This document shows, one piece after another, positions 37,105 through 57,000 of a DNA stretch of 64,000 bases. Numbering within the stretch: the stretch's first letter is position 1; each line of letters opens with the position of its first letter. Below the pieces are notes generated by a model, which had not been told where the DNA came from, searched no databases, and was given only the letters and a program-made list of their open reading frames with translations. This DNA is from Daucus carota subsp. sativus (Eukaryota; Streptophyta; Magnoliopsida; Apiales; Apiaceae): contig NC_030383.2 in the NCBI RefSeq assembly GCF_001625215.2, forward strand, positions 6,894,779 to 6,958,778, given 5' to 3'. The position numbers and the translations under genes were made by a program.

Positions 37105-37252
37105 TTGGTGCACATAATTGTATACAAACTTTTGTACATAATGACATGGTGTGTTTTAATTGAAATGGCCTCCTTATTTACATCAACAATCCCAATTAAA
37201 ACCCGCCAAATCATTTTTTACATATTTTCTGTACACAATTTTGTGCACCTAG
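37105..37252. mobile_element. Small MITE
   Basis: The left TTGGTGCACATAATTGTATAC and the right end read in reverse (TAGGTGCACAAAATTGTGTAC) pair, and the pairing extends through GTACA...ATGA...TTTTAATTG. About 148 bp; no coding content; target duplication unclear. Confidence 0.5.
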
Positions 37253-38159
37253 CACTACTCTTTTATTATGAAAAATAAATTAAAGACTATGCAGAGGCTC
37301 TCAACTTTGAGTGAGGGGAGAGATGCAAGAGACGTCATCTGATTTTCTTTCTTTTTTCTGGATGAGATCCAAATCCAATCCCAACATTAGGAGCAGCTCG
37401 AGCAACCTCTTTTACTAAGAGAAATCACTCGGGTCAATTGGAAAACCCCAAAAAGAAGCACCAATACATTGAGTAGGAAGGACTTACTTGACCCAAGGAG
37501 AAGGCCTTTGAGAGCCTATACCCATAGCGAGTCTCTTCCTATCAATGTCCGATTTTGAGAGAAAAGGCATTCGATGATTTTAAGAACCACTGGTAGTCTC
37601 TTAGAGCACACATTCTTTGTCCCTTGTCAAATTTCGGTTTAAAAACTCATTTAACAATTTTATGGAGATGATCTTAATCTAACATGTATACATCTCGAAA
37701 GAAAAACAAATTACAAGTATTTTAAATTTGATGTTTTCTTATTGTTTCAAAGATTGCTATAAACTAGATAAAATTGAAATGTTTGATTTTCTTAAAATTT
37801 ATAATTCAAATATTAATTTTTTGTAAATTATTAAGTTACCGGCTACTAATTAAAAACAAACTTTTCTATAGTAGTAAAATATATTCCCACCTTCTCAGAT
37901 AAATTTTTTATTTATGAATGTGAGCTGACAGCTACTGTCCATTTCTTTCCCATGCCGAACATTATGAAAAAAATAAATATTTTATTTTATGAATTAATGA
38001 GCCTTGTCTATTCAAACTAATGATCTCTATTCTAATTCTAATACTCATGAACAGTTTAAAATAATTAACGAAATTAAAAATATTTTGATCATTTTCGGTA
38101 TTATCTGTGCAAAATATATACACTATACAGTGCCTCAACGTAAACCTCACCTCATCTAA

Positions 38160-44241
<6,082 letters not shown>

Positions 44242-44900
44242 TCAACTACTGAACTGGACATGTGAAATAAGTTACTTGTCCAATGCTTCTGCTGCCCCAA
44301 ATGCAGTGATAGAGGACAAAAGGGCTGAGATCACAAGAGTTACTGCAGATTGAGGACTCCAAAGCTGTCTCTTATCTGATTATGAGTAATTGGTGTCAGT
44401 GGGAGCATCAAGGCTATGAAATTTTTTAAATGGATACAAGTTTTTTTTGGTAATTTTCAGTGTTTGTATGTTTTCGAATATAATTTGGGATTAGTTGAAA
44501 GAAAATTGTTGATGTAGATAGGGATACATTTTTGAGGATAGAAATTTTTATCCGTTGTATTCAATGTTCCACAAACACTTACTTTTGTGTCTGAATTATA
44601 ACTAATGATGCCTTTCAAGTTTTAAAATTCTTGTTGGAGTCGCAGATTATATTTTGAATATACTAGGTTACAATTACAATGCGATGAGGAATAATATAAA
44701 AAGATAACGTCTTATTACTGTACACGTAAAATAACAGAGACAACTTCAAAAAAATAACAGTTTCACCAACTGACAAAGCCTGTTAAAAAAAACATATCAA
44801 CACATATTATCATTTTGCATATTCTGGTGGGGAGTACTTGTGAACACTGAACACGGATGCTTCATAACCTGCCATTGTTTTCAAGTGCAAAGTGATTGTA
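44242..44900. other. Convergent 3' regions
   Basis: About 660 bp between the stop of prolyl-tRNA synthetase (+) and the stop of ADH (-). It holds the two facing 3' UTRs and AT-rich spacer. No gene or transposon end is recognised. Confidence 0.5.
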
Positions 44901-47222
<2,322 letters not shown>

Positions 47223-48079
47223 CTTCTCAAGTTGTTGTAAATAAACTCAGATGATTGAACTTCACGTCTTGTGTATCTTGCAGATGATATTGAACTCCAG
47301 TTTCCGAAAGATATATATAGCTGAGGAGAATAGAGGTTTTGAAATAAAAAAATAAATCAGCAAACAAAATGAGCCAGAGGTTTTGACTAATTCATAAACC
47401 ACCAGCTTTTCACAAAACCAGATTACAAGAGCACGTCAAGTTGGCCTGCTTGCACTTTTACTATTTAAATATAATATGAAGGAACTTCGCAGAGTTTTAA
47501 AGTCATATTTTTATAATTATTTAATTAAAATATATTTTAATATAAAATGAAAGCTGTTTTTGGACCACAATATCATCCGGGCTTTCATAAACAAAATACA
47601 GTATGATTTTAGTAACTAACCATCGGCCCCCAAAACCATGTACAGTTATTAGCAGTATCTGAAATTTTAATGATTAATTCGTAACCTTTTCTGTTCCAAA
47701 CCAGGAAACTACTTGAACAATACTGTATTGAAAAACATACAGCTTGGTTCACAGTTTTCAGTTTTCACTTCTTATTATTCTTGTTTTCTATTTAATGTCA
47801 ATGCATTAACATCCTTGGAATTTAAAAAGTTTATTGAACAATAAAGAAATAAAAAGTTTCCATATTAAAATTATTAGTAGATAGTACGAGATACATAAAA
47901 TAGGCAGCTACCCCAGACGACTGTTATAAAAATCAAAAAGTTTAAATAATTATATAAAATTAAATTATGTTACTCAAATAATAATAATATGAATATAGAC
48001 ATGATATATTTCATATATACTTAAAAATATTGATATTTAAGAAAAAATAGTATATCATCAACTAATGTATTAGGTGAAA
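47223..48079. other. ADH upstream region
   Basis: Likely ADH promoter; a TATATATA-like run lies about 85-100 bp before the ATG on the minus strand (complement of about 47309-47322). The remainder to 48079 is AT-rich with no recognised gene. Confidence 0.4.
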
Positions 48080-49265
48080 TATTCGCGACCCTGAGAGCCA
48101 GTAAAATTGCACCAAAACCTGCAAACGTTTTCGAATGCAATTTTCGATTATAACATTCCATGAAGATGAAATGCTGATACATTAGTAAACAGTAATACAT
48201 GTGCCAAGACGTTTTGCCTAGTCAAAGATAAAAATTCTGTAAATTGCTAGGAAGGTCTGAACGAGGTTTGTAGTTCCAAAGAAACTACCATTGAGAGTCC
48301 TTTCACTCGATAGATTCATGGGGCTTGTCTTGAAGACAGCATCTTTAGTTATGTGGAACTCCCACTAGCACAGCAACACCCCAGCCCTGGAAACGTGGTT
48401 AATTCGAGATGAGAGTTATGAAAATTTCCAAGAACTTATGGACCACAGAGTGGTATTGGTATAGTTTGGAGATTCACTAAAGAAACATACATCATGTACA
48501 CTTCCAAATGCTAAAATCACAGCAGCATCTATGTGTCCGGGACACACAATGCTTCTGTCTACTCCGCCATCGGTCATTTCAGCAATCACCTGCACAAGGA
48601 GAAACTACAAACATTTGTTAGACAAGGTAAAACTATACACAGGGGTTTTGTCAGCAAAAATATTATATAAGGTTCCACGGCCTGATTACAAAATGACAAT
48701 ATGTTACTATATTAATTAGCAGGCACCATAAACAATGAAGAACTATGGGACAGGAAGATGAAAGGGAAAGAACTTACAGTACAGCTCCTAACCCCAAAAC
48801 AGCCACTGTTAAGCCTTTCTTAGGCTTTGCAACATTCAGTGGAAACCAATCCTATGAAATCCAAAACCAGTAGCCAATATTTGTGTAATATATACTGGAA
48901 CTTGGACATACAACAAAAGTAGATCATATTTACATTCATACCACTGGAAATTCAACACCTAGGGACAGAAATTTTGTCAAGATCAGCAAGAATCTTAGCA
49001 ACACAGCCCACATGCACGAGAGTATACTCGCTAAACATATATGTTCCAAAAGAATGTAGTATTGGTTTTCCATTTACTGAAAATCGCGACTTTCCATCAC
49101 TAAGCATCACTCTTCTCTCAGTATTGATCCTGAGGAGATCACACATATTGCTTTCCTCTGACATCATCCCCTGGTGCCAGATCAGCCACGCCCTCTCCAA
49201 AACTAGTCTCCACAATTCCTCCTGCTTTGGGTCCAAGAATATGAGGAAGACGGGGGGGTTTTCCC
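48080..49265 (-). pseudogene. Degenerate tandem copy of ADH
   Basis: Blocks match ADH in the same order and strand: 3' UTR-like 48110-48250, exon 8 (about 48257-48388), exon 7 (about 48491-48590), the border of exon 5 (about 48675-48700), exon 4 (about 48773-48855) and exon 3 (about 48952-49265). Introns are retained between blocks, so it arose by DNA duplication, not by retrotransposition. The coding part of exon 9, most of exons 5-6 and exons 1-2 are missing. Exon 8 has an insertion at the KDAV region. Exon 3 has lost the segment with three of the structural-zinc cysteines but keeps [15 protein letters not shown]. It cannot make an active enzyme. Confidence 0.92.
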
Positions 49266-49599
49266 TGAAATAATCATATATATAAAACAAATATTAGTTT
49301 CTTCACGTTTATAGAAGGACTGTGCTCTATTACATATACTGATTTGATATGCACAATCTTTTTTCTACCTGATAATTGATATGCATCTCAGGTTGCTTGC
49401 TCTCATTATATTACCCCATTTAATTACATAAACATATATAAGTTCCACATGACATTGTAAAATTCCAAAAATTATATACTTATTACACATATAGAATTCT
49501 CCAACGATTATGTACTTGTTACAAACTAACACCGGTGTTCGGCCAAATTAATTGTCAAGTGAATATAGCAAGTATCTAAAACAGGGATAGTAATTATAT

Positions 49600-49930
49600 C
49601 TTTTAAGACTGATAAACTGAGTTATTATTTTATACTTAATCAAAGTACTAAAAATGGATGAAGATAAATATATATTACAAGTTATATATTAATTTTCAAG
49701 CCGACAATTTTACCTCACTTCCATTATTGTACATAGGTATCTAGATTAATTAGAACTCCCGGGTATTTTCTAAGACTGATAAATTGAGTAAGAGTATTAT
49801 TTTGTACTTAAATCAAGGCACTAAAATGGATGAAGATAGAAAAAAGATTACAAATTATATATTATTTTTCAATTCAAATTTTTTACCTCACTTGCATTGT
49901 ACACAGGTATCTAAATTAGAACTCCCCGAT
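49600..49930. repeat. Two tandem copies of a ~165-bp AT-rich unit
   Basis: AAGACTGATAAACTGAGT ... ATGGATGAAGATA ... TTTTACCTCACTTCCATT ... ATAGGTATCTAGATT at 49600-49762 is repeated with small changes at about 49766-49930. The right part of the unit is the end of the CslA-like exon plus intron, so the copying involved that fragment. Confidence 0.75.
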
Positions 49931-50162
49931 GTCTTCAATCCTCCTCCATTCTTTCTCATGCCATCCAGCTTGTATCGTGTGTACCTTTTCCCCCCAAAGA
50001 TTTGACATATAGAATCATGGCTGTCATGTAAAGACGTTCAATAGAAAGCATGAAGGACATAAGCACAGATACAACAAGCACAATTAGTGACACTTGCAAT
50101 TGCTTCCAAGCATCAATCACACTCACTGCTATCTGAGGCTCTTCAAAGATTGAATTTCTCAT
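49930..50162 (-). pseudogene. CslA-like 5' fragment, copy 1
   Basis: Opens MRNSIFEEPQIAVSVIDAWK at 50162 and continues with VSVLMSFMLSIERLYMTAMILYVKSLG, which recalls the N-terminal membrane segment of cellulose-synthase-like A (glucomannan mannosyltransferase; ...MSLMLFIERVYM...VKL...). A frame break follows about residue 60. DNA matching copies 2 and 3 continues past it to an exon end near 49930. There is no catalytic domain. The identity rests on a short membrane segment plus the PGVLIQIPM of copy 3, so it is moderate. Confidence 0.5.
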
Positions 50163-50433
50163 AGTTTCGGATATGTGTTGTAGGGGAAACTGAATTTATC
50201 TGATGCACTTCATAGTTACCCTAGCCCCCCTAAGCTATAAAAAGACTCCACTTTCCTAGTACATTAGTTTTTTTTCCCCACAACACTTTCTTTTATCTTT
50301 GCACTCCAGTCCTCCCCCCACCCCCGCAACACATATCCGAAACTATGAGAAATTCAATCTTACAAGAGCCTCTGATAGCAGTGAGCCTTAGTGATGCTTG
50401 GAAGCAACTGCAAGTGTCACTAATTGCCTCAGT
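50076..50433. repeat. Fold-back: two head-to-head CslA-like fragments
   Basis: Arms 50076-50180 and 50329-50433 are inverted copies of about 105 bp with roughly ten mismatches and no visible gap; the outer 29 or so bases nearest the 148-bp loop (CAACACATATCCGAAACTAT onward) are identical. Transcription through it would make a hairpin RNA. Confidence 0.85.
50235..50244 (+). promoter_or_regulatory. TATA box ahead of CslA-like fragment copy 2
   Basis: CTATAAAAAG, matching the same motif and surroundings at 52261-52270. It lies 101 bp before the ATG of copy 2 and within the loop of the fold-back. Confidence 0.5.
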
Positions 50434-50440
50434 CTAATAC
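50345..50440 (+). pseudogene. CslA-like 5' fragment, copy 2
   Basis: Starts MRNSILQEPLIAVSLSDAWK and stops at once after matching the other copies for about 90 bp. It retains the 5' UTR and TATA of copy 3 (CACTTCATAG..., CTATAAAAAGACTC). No membrane segment or catalytic domain follows. Confidence 0.5.
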
Positions 50441-50740
50441 TGTGCTTCAGCTTCACGTGCATGTTTAGCACCAGAAAACCCAGATGACATGGTGAGGAAA
50501 GCCCCAGATTGCAAGAGTAGATGTGATCACTGCCGTTAAACATGTTGCACACGGCTAGTGTTACATAATTATTTCCCATGATTGACTCCACCTTGTATAA
50601 CCTGGTCAAACCACTGTATAAGTTACCAAAAAAAACAGTTCAAATGTTTCTCATGGTCAACCTCAATATTCATGAAAAATTAGTGTAGTAGAGCTAACCA
50701 AATAATACCTCTGATACGAAAAATGGTGCTCCAGATTGGT

Positions 50741-50830
50741 TCTTTCTCTTACTTCCAAGCTTTCAAGTGAAGATCCATCCGTCGCCTTGGTTAGCTTCTA
50801 AAAGTCCAATAATTGCTTTAGAGCTGTGGA
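50741..50830. repeat. Inverted copy of a segment at 53148-53195
   Basis: GGTTCTTTCTCTTACTTCCAAGC ... GCTTCTAAAAGTCCAATAATTGC on the plus strand matches the minus strand of 53148-53195, with an extra 25 or so bases in the middle of this copy. The remaining DNA between 50434 and 52059 shows only AT-rich sequence. Confidence 0.6.
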
Positions 50831-52073
50831 GGGGCATGACATTTTTAAACAATATTATGAGGACAAGTAAGAATCTGGTATCAATTTATTCGTAAATCAA
50901 ATCTTTATAAAATAATTTCTATATAGGAGACAAATTAATAGGATCTACGAAAAGGGTCTTTCTAACCCCCAAAGTAAACAAAAAACACATAAAAATCCCG
51001 CATCCTAAAGCTTATGAGCTAGTCCTGATGAGTTTTATAATGCTTTTTCGAGGCTGCTACAAAGAGAAGCTAGAGAAAAGGCCAGACTTGAACGATCATG
51101 AATCTCTAATCTCTGTTTGCAACCAACACGCTGACAAGTAACAAAGTATTGTCAAAGTTGCAAGCTTAATTAGTGAGCACAACCTGAAGTAGTGGTTCTA
51201 CATTTCAATGGTGAATCAGATGCATAACTTTAAATGTAAAACATCGTATCAGTTATCACATTTTGCCCGATATTGGTATAATTTTTTGCTGTAAGGTATA
51301 CAGAAAGGAAGAAAGAACGAGGAACTTTAACTTCTGTAATATGTATTGTTGCTTTTACATCAAATATATCTTGACACGTAATATAAGGTATTGGGTTCTG
51401 ATAGAACATATTCCCTTTATACAACTAGTTACAACCTGCAGGAATCAAGCCACCTAATAAAAGGCCTAAGTATGTGTATTGCAACACTATATCATAATAA
51501 CTAACTTTAGTATGTAAAATTTAAAATTAGAAAAAATATTAAAACATACTATCAACTCTGAAAACCATATTGTTGTTATATCTGAATCTTTATTAGTGCT
51601 CACTTGCTTCTTGTAAGGTGTGTTTAAAAAAATAAATATAGATTTTATTGCAATTGATAGCGAGTAATCAATAATAGAAGGATACAAATATAAAATATAG
51701 GAAATCATGGTCTATATAAGTGTACTGACATAATATAATAGAAGGATCAAATATAAAATATAGAAAATCATGGTCTATATTCTATATATGAATTATGAAG
51801 TGTAATGACATATACCATTTTGTACTTTGAATATCTGCTATTATCGTCTTGGAATTAATTCATATTATGAAAAATTTAATATTTAGATGATTGTCCATAA
51901 TATTGATTATTTATGACCGTATGCTACTTCATATCTTGTATTTTATTCTGTATAATTAGTTTAAGCAACCAACTAAATTTCCTTATTATAAGCATCAAAA
52001 AGAGTAAGAATACTTCACTGTAGTAATAAACACACACCCACACTAAGATTGAGATAATACATCAAGGCAATAC

Positions 52074-52205
52074 CTTAGATCATCGATTTCAGTAACTTCC
52101 GTTTTGCATGTCCGCAGAGCGTCCTTGCCAACAAAGACTTCAATTCAAGTAGTTCAATCCTCTTTTGCAATACTTCCAATTGAAGTCCATTTGTCCTGCG
52201 TAACT
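52074..52205 (-). CDS. Possible exon of an unidentified gene
   Basis: An acceptor-like TTTTTGCAG precedes LRRTNGLQLEVLQKRIELLELKS...; a stop and a donor-like AAG|GTATTG end it. The leucine-spaced helix looks protein-like, but no family is recognised. No other exon can be joined with confidence; it may be a relic. Confidence 0.3.
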
Positions 52206-52219
52206 GCAAAAACACAGAA

Positions 52220-52694
52220 TCCGTCCAATGCACTTCATAGCTATCCCTTTCCGGCCTCATCTATAAAAAGACTCACCTTTCTTAGTCCTTTGTAAGCCCT
52301 GCAGTCTACACATCAGTTTTATTTTTCCCAAAACATATTCTTTATTATCTCTGCACTTCAGTTCACCCCACAACAGATCTCCGAAACTATGAGAAATTCA
52401 ATCTTTCAAGAGCCTCAGATAGCAGAGAGCCTTAGTTATGCTAGGAAGCCACTGTGAATATCACTAAATATACGCCAGTATTCGACTTTGCCCTCTTTGC
52501 ATATATGGGTGCTTATGTCTATCATGCTTGTTATTGAACGCCTATACATGACAGCCGTGATTCTATATGTTAAAGCTTTGGGGGAAAAGGCACACACAAT
52601 ACAAGCCGGACGCCATGAGAGAAAAATGAAGCATGATAGAGAATATCCAGGAGTTTTGATCCAGATACCTATGAAAAACAAAAAGTCAGGTAAA
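52220..52694 (+). pseudogene. CslA-like 5' fragment, copy 3, with promoter
   Basis: TATA (CTATAAAAAG, 52261-52270), about 115 bp of leader, ATG at 52389 (MRNSIFQEPQIAESLSYARK). A stop falls about 20 codons in; another frame then reads MSIMLVIERLYMTAVILYVKALG and, later, YPGVLIQIPMKNKKSG up to a donor AG|GTAAAA at 52689. YPGVLIQIPM matches the CslA YPMVLVQIPM stretch at the start of the glycosyltransferase domain. The rest of that domain is absent. Confidence 0.5.
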
Positions 52695-53140
52695 ACTATA
52701 ACTTAACATGTAGGGTTTCTGGAACTATAATTATGCACATGCATATATCCTGACATTGCATTCATACAAGGAATATATATTTTTTGTAACCAATTAATTT
52801 TTTAGGGTTTCTGTAACTGTCAATAAATGATGTACAGTCCATCAGAATGATCATCAGTATATTTCTGATCAAGGAGAGCAATCAGCAGACTTTGCATAAA
52901 AACACAATTAATTCACTAACAACTATGCATAAGCAATTTAAGTACATCTTGCACAAGTTTTTCAACTAGATGCACCACCGTGCTATAATTTAGGGAAAAA
53001 GCTATCCAAAAGATCAAAAATCAGAATAACAATTCTATATCTGACATAATTGACAGAAAAATTCTGATTTTATACCTCAAATGAAAAGCAGATCCGATCC
53101 TTGCATTTTCTTGTTTTCTGGATCCCTCACACTAAGGCGG

Positions 53141-53400
53141 CGGCGATTATTGAACTTTTAGAAGCCGAATGGATTGCTTGGAAATAAGAGAAAGAACCGA
53201 ACAGCATCATAACAAATGTTGTGCATCTGTGTTTTCAAAGGGAGTGCAAGAAACCAGACTCTTCACTGCATCAATAGTTTTACAACTTGCGCACCAGATC
53301 ATCGCACTAATCTCACGCCTTTGCCTCTCGCTCGTTCTGTGCGCCGCCGCCGGAGAAGCGAGAATTTCCCCGGCGGCGGCCCGGGATAATATGAATTTTG
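53141..53400 (-). other. GC-rich segment with leader-like sequence
   Basis: A (GGC)n-rich stretch at 53325-53388 can form a CCGCCGCCGG...CCGGCGGCGG hairpin. It is followed on the minus strand by a short ATG frame, MMLFGSFSYFQAIHSASK..., ending at about 53115. It may be the first exon or 5' UTR of a minus-strand gene that has been broken up. Unrecognised. Confidence 0.3.
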
Positions 53401-53559
53401 CTCTGCAGACCGCGGTGCCGATTAAATCGCTGGTGGTACAATTTATAAAGTATGTGTTAGAATTATAGATAAGTATTGCTCGAAAACCTACCTCGTCGTC
53501 ACAGTGAATTGAGGTCCATTGCTGTTTGACACGTAGTTTAGGAAGCTTATTATTTTGAC

Positions 53560-54098
53560 ACGTACTTCTACATACATATTTATAATTTATCTGTTCATAT
53601 AGCATTTTGGTCACTCTCACTAACAACAATTTTATAATTGGGTCATCGCACTCAAAATTTTTTTGAATCACATCACTGTATTTTCTGAGTTCGCTTGAAT
53701 AAATACACCACGCTATATACAATCAGCTGAAGTAGCTTTTTGGTCACCGAACTTAATAAAAACTTACAATTAGATCACTTAACTAAGTAAATTTTCATTT
53801 AAATCATTGACTTTTACATACCTTATAAATTGAAAAGAAACCGGAATTCAATTTTTTTATAATTAGTTCTAAAATATAAAAGTCTCAGGCTGGGAATAAT
53901 ATTTATTCTAAAACAAATTTATCATTTCTCTTATATTGTTTATACATGTAAATATATTTATCATGTGTATAATTATTTATCATTATTGAATTTTTTTAGT
54001 AAAAGTTGTATTTTTATTTGTACTAAAATGATTTCTTATGTATAATTACTTTTTTTTGTTTTATCATGCTTGTTGTCTCATCTGTACTAAAAAAAAAT
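53560..54098. other. Degenerate MITE remnants next to the LTR element
   Basis: GGTCACTCTCACTAAC / TTGGGTCATCGCACT and TTTTTGGTCACCGAACTTAAT resemble the ends of the MATE-intron MITE family. They are broken and diverged. The rest is AT-rich filler up to the LTR element. Confidence 0.4.
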
Positions 54099-57000
54099 TG
54101 TGACAACTCGGGAAATTCTATTATTATTTATTATTTTATTTTTGATTTTCTAGAAGTGCAGGAATAAAATTTTACATTTTATTCCAAATTGATGATTTTC
54201 AAAAACAATTTTGTGAGTGGATGCAACTATGTGATTTAACTGTGTTACGTGTTAAATGTTCATTTTTTTTGTTTATTTTCTGTCAAAGCAGGTAATTTAG
54301 AATTTTGATTTATTTTATTATTTTGATAAATTAAAATTGTCTTTTGATTTCAATATCAAAAACTTTGTTTTATTTGAGCAGAAAAGATTTAACCAGATTT
54401 AAATTGTCAAAATATTCAAATTTTGGTAATCTTATATTTCTGTCCGATTTAAAATATTTGAAAGGTTGCAAACAATTATTTTAATTAATTGTGTTTTAAA
54501 TGATTTTGAGCATTATTTGTGGAAATAGAGAAAAGCTTTTAAAATATCATTTTCACGAATATTGTGTATTTGGGATATTAAATATTTTTAGAAAATTTTA
54601 TTTTAAAATTTGGGAACAAATTTTGGACCCTTACATTTTATTGGTTGTTTGAATAGCTTTTGTTTGAGAAAGTGGGGTGTGCCTAGTTTTAATTATAAAT
54701 AGATTTTCTAAGGAATAAAATTAGAAAACCAACTGATAATACAGTCGAGGCGGTGGAGACATTTGGGGAAAGGCAGAGCAGCAGCTAGGGTTTAAAGTTT
54801 TCAGATTTTCTTATCCAATCAACTAGAATTCATCAATCAAAGATGAGAAAGGTGAGAGTTGTGCGTGTCTCGCGTGTTTATATACATATATATTTGTGTG
54901 ATTGATTGTTGTTGGCCGAGAATCGGAGGTTTGGTGGTTGTTCTATATAACGCTGTTGGTGTCGAAGGGCGGCGGAGTGCCGCGATGATGAGGTTTGGTT
55001 ACAAGAAAGAACAGAGACAGAGGGGCAGGCTATGGGCTGGTGACTGATGTTGTGGGTTGTGGCGATTGGGAATCCGACGGAGAGGTGCCGCGGAGGAGAT
55101 GCCTCCGATGGTGAAAGAGACGGTGGCGGTGTTGGGATGTGAAGCAGAACAGGTGATGCTGATGGGGGCTTGATGATGGGGTTGAGTGCTGGTGACTGAT
55201 TTGTGTGAGGTGTCGAGGAAAAGAGCAAGAACAGGGGAGGTGGAGACCAGTAGAGGAGACTGCTGGTATGGAGGCGGAGCTGCTGGGTCGGGGCAGCGAC
55301 ACCGAGGTTGGGGAAAGTCGAGAGAAAGGACCGATAACTTAATCTAGCTACTGGTTTGTATGTGCAGTAGGTGCTCTTGTCAGTTGGTGTATGTGTATAT
55401 GTACACAATCGTGTTCTGGTTACGCATCAGGGTTGAAGGTAACTAATTGTGTTGATTGGCTGAGATTTGGAAGTTTGCGGGTCGGTGTGGCTGGATTGAT
55501 TGGTTACAGCAAGGAGTATGAATGGAGGTTGGGATTCGTTGGGTGACTGAGTGTTGGTGTAACCTCTGCAGAGGTGGAAGTAGTAGGGAGGTTAGAGAAA
55601 AGGGAGGAGGAAGTCAAAGGTGGGGGTTGTAGTAGGTGGTGAAGGAGTGTGGTTGTGAGGCTGTGCAACCCATGTGTGAAGAGACAGGGTGAGTAAAGAG
55701 GAGGCAGATTAGTATGGTTTCGTGGGGTCGTGATGATGGTGAGTCTGTGCGGGATTGATTTAGTGTGTTTTCCTGCTGAGCAGTGGTCCGAGACGAAGTT
55801 TCTGGGCTCTTACCGGAGATGATAGGAGATGTGGAGTATGTGTTATAAACAAAGGTTGTAAAGGGTGAATGACTGCTGAGTGGTGTCGACTTGTGGGGAC
55901 TGCTTAATCGATATGTGATATCAATAGGAGTTCTGGGATGATTAATCAAAGGGCGGTGGTTGAGTATTGTTCAAGTAGCAAGGTTTGGGGTTGAAGCTAA
56001 AGCCGACGTAGATGACAGACCGGCTAACCGGCTAACTTTCAAGAATAAAATATTGATGATGTTATTAATATAATTATTATTATTGTTTTTATTAACAATA
56101 ATGATAATGATTTTAATAATAATCTTTTAATATTTTATGAGGTTGATTATGGGTAATTGTCGATTAATTACAGTGAAATTGTGTTTTATCTATAGTGTTG
56201 ATTTAAATTCCGGGTTGTACTTTACTGAAAATCTCGCGACAGTTAGTATGATTTTTAATTAAAATTCTAGAAGTTGTTATCTACTTCTGAGAATCCATTT
56301 TATTTTGGATTAAAATTTAATATTATATTGTCGCTATTATTATTGTTTAAATTCCGGAAATGATTGTTGATTATAAAATATTATTGAGTTTGACTTGTTA
56401 ATTGTCGGATATGATTATATTTTGGGTCGAATGTTTATATATGGTCCGATATTTTGACAGACTATCCTTTTGACGTATATTTATACTATTTGGACATAAG
56501 TTGTTGTGTTATTGATTTGGGAGTTTCTCAACTTCTAGAGGATGTGTTATCCAAGCTTTATTAGTTTATTTTGACTAAAGTCTAAATCTGTTTGAGATGT
56601 GATTGAATTACAAATGGAATTGTAATTCAGATTGGCTTGAATTTTATTTTTTTTAATTAGATTGTAGTCAGGGATATATTGTCATTGTGATAAGTGTTTG
56701 TATATAATGAGATATAAGATTATATACATGATTACTATAATATTTATATTTTATATAAATATTAAAGCATGTAAATTAATTGGTACGTGCTGATGTGATT
56801 ATGTGTTTAATTGTGTGACACTATGTGTATATATATTATTTGTATATAATATATATTTATATGGCGAAGGGTAGTAATATAAATTCGATTGTGCAAGTTA
56901 GACGATGCTCTGGATTAGTCTTCATCAACTGAAGTATTGGTTGCTATCACATATAGTTTATCGAGAAGCGAGCATCAACGACTTTCGGAAGCAAGCAGAT

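Noticed and set aside
37300-37570. Less AT-rich segment that recalls TRIM or LTR ends (CTTTGAGAGCCTATACCC)
   Set aside because: No second copy, primer-binding site or target duplication in the window; left unassigned.
50388-50609. 73-codon minus-strand frame
   Set aside because: Another frame of the same strand looks equally coding-like and is interrupted; no family recognised.
54878-55408. 176-codon minus-strand reading frame, repeated at 60952-61482, and a 111-codon frame at 55614-55949
   Set aside because: They are identical in both LTRs only because the LTRs are. They are Ser/Pro/His-rich low-complexity frames antisense to the element and resemble no family.
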